From assembly GCA_031549115.1 (NCBI GenBank), contig JAVBQJ010000008.1:1-40910 (forward strand): DNA of 40,910 nt, in the 5' to 3' direction. Position 1 is the stretch's first letter. Each line of letters begins with the position of its first letter. The notes beneath the pieces are model-generated. The model ran no database searches. It was not told the origin of the DNA and worked only from the letters and a program-made list of their open reading frames with translations. Shown here one piece after another: positions 33,348-40,910 of this stretch. Position numbers and translations under genes: made by a program. Origin of the DNA: JAVBQJ01 sp031549115 (GTDB lineage: Bacteria; Verrucomicrobiota; Lentisphaeria; Victivallales; Victivallaceae).

Positions 33348-34448
33348 TCAGATTTCCTTGAGCAGCGTCAGCATCTGCGGCATTTGTTCTTCCATCGACT
33401 CCACCAGTTTGAACTGATTGCGGCAGCGCTCCAGGTTGTGCAACGGTCGCTTGGTCTTGAAATAGATATCGCCATTGAGGAAGTCGGTCAGGAAGCGGAT
33501 ACCGATTTCCAGTGTGATCAGCTTGCCGGAGAAGGGCAGATGCTCCCGTTCCGCTTCGGTCAGGAAGCCGCCGGTGGTGCTGAGAAAACCGCGCAGCATC
33601 GCCTCGTACATGCTGAAACGCATTTCCACCTTGCGCAAATCCACTTCGTCCTCCTCCGCCGGGCTGGTGCCGGCGCGCATCATATCGCCGAAGTCGTACA
33701 ACGATAACCCCGGCATCACCGTATCGAGGTCGAGCACGCAGATGCCTTCCCCGGAAAGGTCGTCGATCAGGACATTGTTGACCTTGGTATCGTTGTGGGT
33801 GATGCGTTCGGGGATGTCGCCGGTGGCATTCAATTTGACCAGATGCTCGGCGTCATCCTTGCGTTTCATCACGAATTCAAATTCGCGCTCGACCATGGCG
33901 GCCCGGCCGGCCCGGTCTTCTTTGTATGCTTTGATCAACGCCTCCACCCGCTTCGGGGTGTGGTGAAAATCCGGAATGGTCTCATGCAGACGCGGTCCCG
34001 GTAGATCGATCAGGTCGGCCTGAAATTCGCCGAATGCCTGTGCGGCCCGGTAGGCCTGGTTTTCGTTTTCCAGCACATCATACGAGCGGGCGTTTTCGAC
34101 AAAGACATAAACCCGCCAGTGATTGCCGTCCTTGTCCATCACATACGGCAAATCGGACAAGGTGCGCAGCAGCCGCAACGTGCGTTTCCGCGTTTCAATG
34201 TGGCCGGCGCGGATTTTGGTCAGGAGGTGACGGGTGACCCGGTCGATATTCTCCATCACTCTGATCGGGTCTTTGAACACGGTGTGGTTGATCCGCTGCA
34301 AGGTGTAATGAAGCCGGATCCCGCCCTGGTCGTAAGTTACCTGGTAGGTGTCGTTGATATGCCCGGTGCCGAAAGGAACCGCCACGAGATAGTCACCATA
34401 TATTACAAACCCGGAACAAATTTCCCTCAAATCCTGCTGCGTTCGCAT
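33348..34448 (-). CDS. Aminoglycoside-phosphotransferase-fold sugar kinase, NahK-like
   Basis: A 366-residue kinase. The segment ITHNDTKVNNVLIDD with catalytic Asp220, followed by VLDLDTVMPGLSLYDFGD, is close to N-acetylhexosamine 1-kinase (NahK/LnpB) of bifidobacteria as I remember it. That enzyme makes GlcNAc-1-P or GalNAc-1-P from free hexosamine for salvage or nucleotide-sugar synthesis. N-terminal ATP-loop region is FGTGHINDTYQV. No signal peptide is present. ATG at 34448 follows AAGGAG by 8 bases. First gene of an operon with an O-acetyltransferase and UDP-glucose dehydrogenase, so a role in building a hexosamine and glucuronate polymer is plausible. Substrate is inferred from similarity only. 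Confidence 0.83.
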   Translation of the reverse strand: MRTQQDLREICSGFVIYGDYLVAVPFGTGHINDTYQVTYDQGGIRLHYTLQRINHTVFKDPIRVMENIDRVTRHLLTKIRAGHIETRKRTLRLLRTLSDLPYVMDKDGNHWRVYVFVENARSYDVLENENQAYRAAQAFGEFQADLIDLPGPRLHETIPDFHHTPKRVEALIKAYKEDRAGRAAMVEREFEFVMKRKDDAEHLVKLNATGDIPERITHNDTKVNNVLIDDLSGEGICVLDLDTVMPGLSLYDFGDMMRAGTSPAEEDEVDLRKVEMRFSMYEAMLRGFLSTTGGFLTEAEREHLPFSGKLITLEIGIRFLTDFLNGDIYFKTKRPLHNLERCRNQFKLVESMEEQMPQMLTLLKEI

Positions 34449-34499
34449 TCAGCCGACTCCTTAAAACCGGTTGTGTTCTTTTTTCATGAAATATCTAAT

Positions 34500-34534
34500 A
34501 CTATAGACGCATTCCGGGCTTTTTCAACCCGGAA
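34500..34534 (-). promoter_or_regulatory. Promoter of the NahK-like operon with inverted repeat
   Basis: TTGAAA (34522-34527), a 16-base spacer and TATAGT (34500-34505) on the minus strand, about 50 bases before the start at 34448. TTCCGGG (34512-34518) and CCCGGAA (34528-34534) form a perfect 7-pair inverted repeat enclosing the -35, which could be an operator. Confidence 0.65.
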
Positions 34535-35047
34535 GAGCGAGAAATCCTCAATTTGCGGGGAAAAAGCCGATTCGCTTCGGATTCGTGAAATCATCCCGGG
34601 CGGACCTGGATTTTTGGTGCATAAAAATCCGGGGAACTCGCGGAATATCAGAAAGAAGCGAACTATTTTCTCCGTCCGGCGCAGGCAGATATTCGTCCTC
34701 CGGAGGCGACGAAATCATGGTTTTGTCTTCCCGGTTTCCCGGAGCCGGTTCACGGACGGTTCGAATCGACAGTGAATTGGAAAGTAAATTTTTCAGCAAT
34801 TTCTATTGCTAATAAAATTAAGCCTTATGTGGAAGATAGGTATAATTATCCGGTATTGGGGCGCGCTGCGAAAAACGACACCGGAAAAGCTTTTGAAAAA
34901 TGGATTTTCGAGACCAAAGCCGCAATACTTTTGCGCTCCGGCGATGATATTCGTATCCATTCCTACCATGAGAAAGCCGGAAAAGCGAACCGAGGAATGA
35001 AAATAATTATCCGATATATCGAGAGCTATTTCCTGCGAATTGTATCA
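34535..35047. other. Gene-poor, AT-richer stretch
   Basis: About 510 bases with no gene I can support. Base composition is more AT-rich than the flanks, especially 34790-35040. Short open frames exist, but none has a ribosome site together with a recognisable product. A frame opening at 34772 reads protein-like for about 90 residues, but then runs antisense through the next gene, so at most it is a remnant. No strong terminator or promoter was seen. Confidence 0.6.
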
Positions 35048-35473
35048 TCAGGCGGCGGGAGCAAGCAATTGCTCGGTGCGCTTCGGGGTCAGGACGCTGT
35101 GCAGGAGTTCGGTGAGCTCCTCCAGCACCTCCGGACTCGGCGCAGGCGGGGTACCGATCAATACAATATGCCATTGGACGGCGCCGACGCGGAGCCGGTA
35201 GTCCAGGCGCGCCATTTGTTTTCCCTGGCAGCGGACCGTGCCCGCCTGCCAGCGGCTCAACGGAGCATATCCCCAGTTCAGTCGCCAGGAGGCGATTTTT
35301 CCGGTTGCGCGCAGCGGGTGTTCCGGCAGCATCGTGCGCGGGAACCAGCGGCCTCCGGCGGCGAGATGGATGGCCTCGAACGGCAGTTGCCGGCGGATTT
35401 CCTCGACCAGCGTGGCCAGGGCTTCGCCGGAGCTAAAATTGGACCTTGCCGTCTGCACACACTTTGCCGTCAT
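35048..35473 (-). CDS. Small conserved-looking hypothetical protein
   Basis: About 141 residues starting MTAKCVQTARSNF and ending QLLAPAA. I do not recognise a family. The sequence has alternating hydrophobic beta-like runs (ARLDYRLRVGAVQWHIVLIGT) and a helical C-terminus (SPEVLEELTELLHSVL), with no membrane segment or signal peptide. I took the ATG at 35473, with AAGGGTG about 10 bases upstream and an AT-rich promoter-like region beyond; the frame continues further upstream, but that part is antisense to the next gene. It is divergent from the conserved hypothetical gene at 35627. Confidence 0.55.
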   Translation of the reverse strand: MTAKCVQTARSNFSSGEALATLVEEIRRQLPFEAIHLAAGGRWFPRTMLPEHPLRATGKIASWRLNWGYAPLSRWQAGTVRCQGKQMARLDYRLRVGAVQWHIVLIGTPPAPSPEVLEELTELLHSVLTPKRTEQLLAPAA

Positions 35474-35626
35474 AATGAAAATCACCCTTTTGCGATATAA
35501 TTTTACACAAATTACCACAAAAAACTCGAAAGTCAAGAAAAAAAGCTGGTAAAACCGCGGGAAGGACGATATATTTCCCGTCAAGAGTCGTCGAACACAG
35601 TCCATTTCGGAAGCAGGAGGTGTATC

Positions 35627-36463
35627 ATGAAGTTTTATCGTTACTGGGTCCGGAAGAGCGGCACCATCCGGCATGACGACGGGCGTGAACAATGCATTCA
35701 GGTTTGCGGCGGCTCCAACGACTCCCCGGAAGCGGCGTCGGCTGACGCCGATGCCCGGATTGCCCGGGTACAGGCGCGGGTGCTGACGAAAACCCGGACG
35801 GCGGCGGATGCCGAATACGAGCAGCCGATCCGCGAAGAGGTGGTCACGGAATTGACGCCGCACGATGTGGTGACGCGCAACTGGTACGGTGCGTTGGTGC
35901 TGAATACCGACAGCCTGATTTTCGTCGATATCGATTACGATAAAACCGTGCCGCGCCGCCGTTGGTGGCAGTTGATTTTCGGGCGGAAGGCGCCTGAGCC
36001 GGAGGAGCTGGCGCAACGGGTTTTGCATGCGGTGCGGCAGACCGCGCAGCAGCCTGGTTACTGCGACTGTATGATCCGGGTGTACCGGACGCGGGCGGGG
36101 TTGCGGTTGTTGGTGGCGGGGCTGGAGTGCAAACCGGGGTCGTCGGCGTTCGAGCAACTGATGTGCGATTTTCAGGCGGATCCGTTGTATGCGCTGCTGT
36201 GCGACAAGCAGGGGTGTACGCGGGCGCGTCTGACGCCGAAGCCTTATCGTATCCGGCAGCGGGGGCTCCGGCATATGTGGCCGTGTACGCCGGAGGAGGT
36301 GGAGAAGCAGGCGGTGTGGCGCACGGAGTACGAGAAGCGGAGCCGGTCATACGCCGTGTGCCATTTTGTCGAATCGCTTGGCAAAGAATGCCTCACCGAT
36401 TCGCCGGTGATCGCCTACCACGACGAGCAGACCAGCGCGCACACCAACCTGCCGCTGGCATAA
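35627..36463 (+). CDS. Conserved uncharacterised protein, possible primase-like motifs
   Basis: A 278-residue soluble protein of a widespread uncharacterised bacterial family, as I recall it; hallmarks are VTRNWYGALVLNT (82-94), FVDIDYD (99-105), YRTRAGLRLLV (153-163), DPLYALLC (185-192), ARLTPKPYR (200-208) and a C-terminal HDEQTSAHTNLPLA. The Asp-x-Asp strand followed by a Thr-x-x-Gly-x-Arg strand resembles motifs I and II of archaeo-eukaryotic primases, but the His of motif II is replaced and homology is unproven. The start at 35627 is firm: AGGAGGTG lies 5 bases before the ATG. CGGGAA/TTCCCG arms at 35558-35580 flank a TATATT in the leader. Function unknown. Confidence 0.85.
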   Translation: MKFYRYWVRKSGTIRHDDGREQCIQVCGGSNDSPEAASADADARIARVQARVLTKTRTAADAEYEQPIREEVVTELTPHDVVTRNWYGALVLNTDSLIFVDIDYDKTVPRRRWWQLIFGRKAPEPEELAQRVLHAVRQTAQQPGYCDCMIRVYRTRAGLRLLVAGLECKPGSSAFEQLMCDFQADPLYALLCDKQGCTRARLTPKPYRIRQRGLRHMWPCTPEEVEKQAVWRTEYEKRSRSYAVCHFVESLGKECLTDSPVIAYHDEQTSAHTNLPLA

Positions 36464-36749
36464 ATCGGCTCAGGCGCCACAGGCGCCCGAAAGAGCCGAA
36501 ATCCAGGGAAGCGAGCCGGGAGTCGATGCGAAGCGAAACCGAGGGGCCTGTCCCCGAGGGGGAAGAGCAAGCTCACGAATGTGAGCGTAGCGAGAGCGCT
36601 TCCTCCCGAGGGAGCGATGGTGTAGATCGGATTGGAAGCGTGAGCGACAATCCGGTCTACACATAGAGCGAACTCTGGCGCCGCACCGGCGGCGAACAAT
36701 CGGCCGCCGGCAGGCGCCGTAAACACAACAACTTGAGGACGCATAAAAT
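36464..36749. other. Hairpin-rich intergenic element B
   Basis: A 286-base stretch with several strong inverted repeats: CGGCTC/GAGCCG around GGCGCC/GGCGCC (36466-36498), GGGG/CCCC (near 36543-36555), GCTCAC/GTGAGC with loop GAAT (36571-36586) and a 14-pair hairpin with one G-U pair (36621-36661). Part matches element A at 30750-31023. No T-run follows any stem. It precedes the YbjN-like gene and might be its leader or an independent RNA. A protein-like frame across it is low complexity and is rejected. Confidence 0.55.
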
Positions 36750-37187
36750 ATGGCCAAGAAACCAACCAAAAAAGCGGAAATCCTGGCAGTGGTGCGCAGC
36801 TTCCTGCAGGAAGACAAACTTGACATCCATCCGTTGGAGGACGACATGGTGGGGACCGAGCTGGATGACGGCCGCGGCGCCCTGAGGATCGTCTTCATTC
36901 CCGACGAAGAGTACGATTTTCTGCAGATCTGGGGAGCGCCGGAGGAGGCGGACGAAGTTCCCGAAGCGTGCCGTGCCGCGATGATGGAGGCGATCACCCG
37001 CGCCAATGTCGATCTGGTCTTCGGCAATTTCTACCTCGATCTGGATTCCGGGGAATGGGGCTTCCGCATCGCCGTGGACTATTCGAAGGGCACCCTTACC
37101 ACCGAAATGGTCGCCAGTATGGTTTATTGCGCCAATGAGCGCATTCATACCTATTGGCCCGAGCTTCGGGCGCTGCTGCAGGCGTAG
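36750..37187 (+). CDS. YbjN-domain protein
   Basis: A 145-residue cytoplasmic protein. The layout (VVRSFLQEDKLDIHPLEDD, ALRIVFIPDEEYDFLQIWG, FGNFYLDLDSGEWGFRIAVDY, and the closing MVYCANERIHTYWPELRALL) is that of the YbjN family, which shares the fold of type III secretion chaperones. YbjN proteins are linked to stress responses and motility in enterobacteria, but the mechanism is unclear. GAGGA sits about 12 bases before the ATG at 36750, somewhat far. It follows hairpin element B and precedes a sensor kinase with its own promoter. Confidence 0.82.
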   Translation: MAKKPTKKAEILAVVRSFLQEDKLDIHPLEDDMVGTELDDGRGALRIVFIPDEEYDFLQIWGAPEEADEVPEACRAAMMEAITRANVDLVFGNFYLDLDSGEWGFRIAVDYSKGTLTTEMVASMVYCANERIHTYWPELRALLQA

Positions 37188-37219
37188 GCGAAAAATCCGG
37201 AATTTGTCGGTTCCCGGGA

Positions 37220-37248
37220 TGGACAAAAGACAAACCCGATGCTATAAT
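37220..37248 (+). promoter_or_regulatory. Promoter of the EvgS-like kinase gene
   Basis: TGGACA (37220-37225), a 17-base spacer and a consensus TATAAT (37243-37248), leaving a leader of about 78 bases before the ATG at 37333. Confidence 0.7.
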
Positions 37249-37332
37249 ATCCATATAGTCGGACCCGGCTCCGAGGGCATGGTCGTCGTTTGAGGCAAGC
37301 ATATTGTCGGGAATTTGGACTTTGGGACCATT

Positions 37333-40300
37333 ATGAGATATCGTCTGCTCTTGCACTCGTTGTTGCTGGCAGGATGCGTGGGGTTGGGCGCCCTGGATGC
37401 TGTCTGCCACGATGAGCACACCCGAATGCGGGTCGGTTTTTTCGCTTTCCCCGGCTATCATGAAATCAACCGGGAGGAGGAAAAAACCGGCTACGGCTAC
37501 GAGTATTTGCAGCGGCTGGCGGCCCATACCGGCTGGCAGTTCGAATATGTCGGTTACGATGAAAATTGGGACGACATGGAGCGGCGGCTGGAAAACGGCG
37601 AAATCGATCTGGTCACCGGTGCGGTGAAAACGCCGGAACGTTTGACGCGATTTGATTTTTCCAATCGCATACTGGGGATATCTTACTGCTGCCTGGCGGT
37701 CAAGGCCGGCACGACCCGTTTCCACCCCGGCGATTACGGCAATTGGGACGGCATGCGGATCGGTATGCTGCGGGATAAGCCCTGGAACACGACCTTTGCG
37801 GAATTTGCCGCGCAAAAGGGATTTTCCTATACGCCGGTTTTTTGGGACGATGTCGAATTTCTGGCGCCGGCGCTTCAGTCGGGCGAAATCGATGCCGTGC
37901 TCTCCAGCAGTTTGCGTAAAACCAGCGGGGAATGGGTTTACGAACGCTTCGATCCGCGGCCTTTTTTCGCCATAGTAAAAGCCGGCAACACCGGACTGCT
38001 CCGGGAGTTGAACGCGGCGCTGGATCAGCTGGCGCTGGACGTGCCGCTGCTGCCGGAGGAGCTCTCCAACCGCTACTACGCTCCGGAGCCGGGCGGAATT
38101 CCCTATACGGTCGAAGAACGGCGGTTCATGGAACAGGCGCGTGCGGAGAAACAGGTGTTTTATGCGCTGCTCAACCCCGACCGGCCGCCGTTTGTCGAGT
38201 TCAAGGATGGGGAGTTGCGTGGCGTCATGGTGGACATTGCCAGGCGCATCATCGAGCGGACGGGGCTGGATATCCGCCTGCAGGAGATCGCGACCCGCGA
38301 GGAATTTCTCCGTGAAGTCGAATCCGGCCATGCCGAAATCGTCCTCGATGCCTGGTTCGATTATTTCAATGCGGAGAAGCGGGGGCTTCATCTGACGCCG
38401 CCGTATTTTACCACCGCGGTTTCCCGGCTGCAGCGGAATTCGTTTACCGGACGGCCGCGGAGCATTGCCGTGGCCGGCGATTCCGACATTCAGGCGGCGT
38501 TGCTGCGTTCTTCCAGGCATCCGGATGCGGTCATTGTCGCCTACGACACCTTGGCGGAGGTGGTCAATGCGGTCAAAAAGGGTCGCCAGGATGTCGGTTA
38601 CGTTTACACATTGACCGCGGAAATGGCGATTTATCGCGATGCCGCCAGCGGTTTGACCGCCGAACTGGTGCCGGGGATGACCACCAGTTATGCGGCGGGA
38701 GTCCGGTTCGGGGCCGATCCGCGGCTGGTTTCAATCGTGACGAAAGCCGTTAAAAGCCTGTCGCAGGCGGAGGTCGATACGATCTGGGCCGATTTCAATG
38801 CCCAACGGCCGCAGGTGTTTTCACTGTGGGGGTGGATCTCCGTCAACCCCCTGAAATCGCTGGCGGTGTTGGCCTCGGTGCTGTTGCTGGTTATTCTCGG
38901 ACTTGCCGGGCTGCTGCTGGCCCGGCGCAAGGCCTACCGGTTTGCCCGGATCACCGCGCAACTGCCGTTGCGGTATTTCGTGGCCGACCGTTCGGGGCAG
39001 ATACTGCTGCATTCGGGTGGTGCCATAGGCGCCAACATTGCGGAGATGCCCGATCCGGATGTGCGCGAAGCGGCCTGGCGCGGTATCGCCGTTGCGCTGG
39101 ATACCGGCGCGGTGCAGACGATAAATTACAATGCACCGGGCGGCGTCAGGCGTACCGCCCGGATTTCCGTATTGCCGCATGCGTTTTTCCGGCGTGAGTG
39201 TGTGGTCTGGATTTCGCAGGATACCACGGAGCTGCAGCAGGCGCAGGAGGAGGCGAGGGACCAGGCGGAACGATTTTTGTTGACCTTGAAATCCATTGGC
39301 GACGCCGTGCTGGTAACCGACGGGGACGGCAATATCACGCTGCTCAATCCGGTGGCCGAGCGCCTGACCGGCTGGAGTCTGGAAGAGGCCAGGGGGAAGC
39401 GGCACGAAGATATCTTTCACGTCGCAGGCAGCCAGGATGGCGCGCCGCTGCTGTCGCCGGTACGAAAGGCGCTGCGGTCCGGGCGGACCGTCGAATTGAC
39501 CAACCACAGCGATCTGATCGCCCGGGACGGCAGCCGTTATCATATCGCCGACTGCGCCGCTCCGATCCGCGACGGTGCCGGAGAGATTATCGGGGTGATT
39601 CTGATCTTTCGCGACGTGACGGCCGAGTGCAAAACCCGGGACCGGTTGGCGCGGGCCCGGACCAGTCTGGAATACGCGTCCGAATTGACCCGTTCGGCGG
39701 CGTTCGGCTTCGAGATCGGGGCGAACCGTTTGACCGGGTCGGACTTGCTCAAGGAGTTGTGGCCGGAGCGGGACGGCAAACCGATGTCGCTGCGGAAATG
39801 GGTCTGGCCGGAGGATCTGCCGGGGGTGATCCGGTTGTACCGCGCGGTGTGGCGGGAAGCGCTGCAGGAGGCGGTGGCGGACTTCCGGACGGACTTTTTC
39901 GGCGCGACCCGTTATTATCGGGCGAAGGCCAGCCTCGACACTTCGGAGCCGCAGAATCCGAAGGTGATCGGCGTGCTTCAGGATATCACCGAGCAGACGC
40001 TTCTGATCGAAAACCAACGGGTGCTCAATCACTGTTTGGAGGCGTTTTTCGAATCGACGGATATGCGGCAGGCCATTCGGATTTTCCTGGAGACGATTGT
40101 GGTCCACATGCGGGCGACGCATTGTTATATTTTGCGCACCGATGCCGGGGGCGCTTCGGTCGACGCCGTTGCGGAGTGTTCGGCTCCGGGATATGCGCCG
40201 TTCCTGCTTGGCCGCACCGGGTTGCCGTTGGACCGGAACATTGTCGGGGTGCGGCAGCTGCTGGACGGTCAGGTGGTCTTGCTGGACGACCTGGCGCAGC

Positions 40301-40910
40301 CGGAACAGCTGGAACAGACATCGACACTGAAGGAGCTGTGCCGCGAACGCGACATCCGTTCGATTTATGTTGTGGGTATCTATTTGAATGGAGAGCTCTG
40401 GGGGATACTCGGGCTGGCGCATGAAAAGTGCAAAGCAAATGCGTTCAACGACTTGAATGTTAAATTTCTGCATTCTGCCGCACATATGATCGAGCTGTTG
40501 CTGCTCCGGGAACACGCGGCCGAACACCTGAAAGAGGCGCTGGCGCAGGCCCAGGCGGCAAGTCGTGCCAAGAGTTTTTTCCTGGCTTCGATGAGTCACG
40601 AACTTCGCACGCCGTTGAATGCCGTGATCGGTTTTGCCGAGCTGCTCAAGGATGACACACTGTCCGGCGATGCCCAGCGGGATTATCTGGCATCGATTTC
40701 CCGCGCCGGCAACGCGCTCCTGGCATTGATCAACGATGTGCTCGATTTATCCAGGCTCGAAGCCGACCAGATGGTATTCACGCCCGTGGAGACCGATTTC
40801 GCGGCGCTGGTGGCCGAAGTGGAAGGCATTTTCCGGGCGAAAAGCCGGGAGCGCGGGTTGTGGCTGAAGCACACCATACCGGCATTGCCGAAGCTTTACC
40901 TGGATACGCT
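37333..40910 (+). CDS. EvgS/BvgS-like hybrid sensor kinase, 3' end outside window
   Basis: At least 1192 residues, open to the window edge with no stop. The N-terminus MRYRLLLHSLLLAGCVG holds a signal-like segment with a perfect lipobox (Leu-Ala-Gly-Cys15). Two tandem family 3 solute-binding domains follow (about 30-250, with LENGEIDLVTGAVKTPERL; and 262-500, with GELRGVMVDIARRI), as in EvgS and BvgS. Then come a membrane helix (508-530), a degenerate PAS-like segment, PAS (650-765), PAS-3-like (770-890), GAF (895-1065) and HisKA with SMSHELRTPLN (His1089). The ATPase domain and any receiver lie outside. It should sense a small molecule in the periplasm. The HisKA region is closely related to the kinase at 2-2902. 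Confidence 0.92.
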   Translation, partial: MRYRLLLHSLLLAGCVGLGALDAVCHDEHTRMRVGFFAFPGYHEINREEEKTGYGYEYLQRLAAHTGWQFEYVGYDENWDDMERRLENGEIDLVTGAVKTPERLTRFDFSNRILGISYCCLAVKAGTTRFHPGDYGNWDGMRIGMLRDKPWNTTFAEFAAQKGFSYTPVFWDDVEFLAPALQSGEIDAVLSSSLRKTSGEWVYERFDPRPFFAIVKAGNTGLLRELNAALDQLALDVPLLPEELSNRYYAPEPGGIPYTVEERRFMEQARAEKQVFYALLNPDRPPFVEFKDGELRGVMVDIARRIIERTGLDIRLQEIATREEFLREVESGHAEIVLDAWFDYFNAEKRGLHLTPPYFTTAVSRLQRNSFTGRPRSIAVAGDSDIQAALLRSSRHPDAVIVAYDTLAEVVNAVKKGRQDVGYVYTLTAEMAIYRDAASGLTAELVPGMTTSYAAGVRFGADPRLVSIVTKAVKSLSQAEVDTIWADFNAQRPQVFSLWGWISVNPLKSLAVLASVLLLVILGLAGLLLARRKAYRFARITAQLPLRYFVADRSGQILLHSGGAIGANIAEMPDPDVREAAWRGIAVALDTGAVQTINYNAPGGVRRTARISVLPHAFFRRECVVWISQDTTELQQAQEEARDQAERFLLTLKSIGDAVLVTDGDGNITLLNPVAERLTGWSLEEARGKRHEDIFHVAGSQDGAPLLSPVRKALRSGRTVELTNHSDLIARDGSRYHIADCAAPIRDGAGEIIGVILIFRDVTAECKTRDRLARARTSLEYASELTRSAAFGFEIGANRLTGSDLLKELWPERDGKPMSLRKWVWPEDLPGVIRLYRAVWREALQEAVADFRTDFFGATRYYRAKASLDTSEPQNPKVIGVLQDITEQTLLIENQRVLNHCLEAFFESTDMRQAIRIFLETIVVHMRATHCYILRTDAGGASVDAVAECSAPGYAPFLLGRTGLPLDRNIVGVRQLLDGQVVLLDDLAQPEQLEQTSTLKELCRERDIRSIYVVGIYLNGELWGILGLAHEKCKANAFNDLNVKFLHSAAHMIELLLLREHAAEHLKEALAQAQAASRAKSFFLASMSHELRTPLNAVIGFAELLKDDTLSGDAQRDYLASISRAGNALLALINDVLDLSRLEADQMVFTPVETDFAALVAEVEGIFRAKSRERGLWLKHTIPALPKLYLDT

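Noticed and set aside
34772..35500. Plus-strand frame that reads protein-like for its first 90 residues
   Set aside because: No ribosome site; its second half is antisense to the small gene at 35048-35473, and no family is recognised. At best a decayed remnant.
35474..36274. Upstream extension of the small minus-strand gene to about 408 residues
   Set aside because: The extra part is antisense to a conserved family gene with a strong start, and is Arg/Pro/Gln-rich. The internal ATG at 35473 is far more likely.
38821..40599. 592-codon minus-strand open frame opposite the EvgS-like kinase
   Set aside because: It is antisense to well-defined PAS, GAF and HisKA domains, with biased composition and no ribosome site.

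Overview
The window looks like part of a chromosome from a Lentisphaerota bacterium (Victivallis-like, a gut-type glycan degrader); this is inferred, not proven. The signs are GC-rich coding sequence with AT-rich promoters, three lone pseudopilins with an almost invariant FTLIELLVVIAIIAIL start and an H-X9-DG tail motif, and many glycoside hydrolase genes, each set next to a GntR-type regulator. I saw no tRNA, rRNA, CRISPR array, insertion sequence, transporter or SusC/SusD-like gene.

Layout. (1) 2-6599: the 3' part of a hybrid histidine kinase, an exported ankyrin-repeat protein, and a convergent YbdG-type mechanosensitive channel. (2) 18132 down to 6693, minus strand: a compact operon reading GntR/LacI-type regulator, pseudopilin, beta-helix protein, GH116-like enzyme, GH29 alpha-L-fucosidase, GH20-like protein and sialidase-like protein. 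Most junctions are overlapping or very short. It starts from a TTGACT-N17-TATAAT promoter whose -10 lies in a TGTA/TACA palindrome. (3) 22737 down to 18287, minus strand: a regulator made of a GntR DNA-binding domain fused to a sugar-binding-protein-like domain, then a large DUF4838-type secreted protein ending at a strong terminator. (4) 23054-30749, plus strand: a pseudopilin behind a perfect consensus promoter, divergent from the fusion regulator; then a second GntR/LacI-type regulator with its own TGGTAATATTACCA palindrome, a pseudopilin, a 1230-residue secreted glycosidase-like protein and a Gfo/Idh/MocA oxidoreductase. (5) 34448 down to 31024, minus strand: an operon of N-acetylhexosamine kinase-like protein, AlgJ/AlgX-like O-acetyltransferase and an animal-type UDP-glucose dehydrogenase, which suggests surface polysaccharide synthesis. 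(6) 35048-37187: three small or poorly characterised genes. (7) 37333 to the end: a second hybrid kinase, EvgS/BvgS-like with two periplasmic binding domains, cut by the window edge.

The most interesting signal is the repeated cassette of GntR-family sensor, single pseudopilin and exported carbohydrate-active protein. It occurs twice in the same order with a stop/start junction between pseudopilin and enzyme, and a third time as a divergent pair. I read it as a candidate pseudopilin-linked glycan utilisation locus, doing the organising job that SusCD pairs do in Bacteroidota. A second signal is a pair of hairpin-rich intergenic elements (30750-31023 and 36464-36749) that share a hairpin with a compensatory base-pair change.
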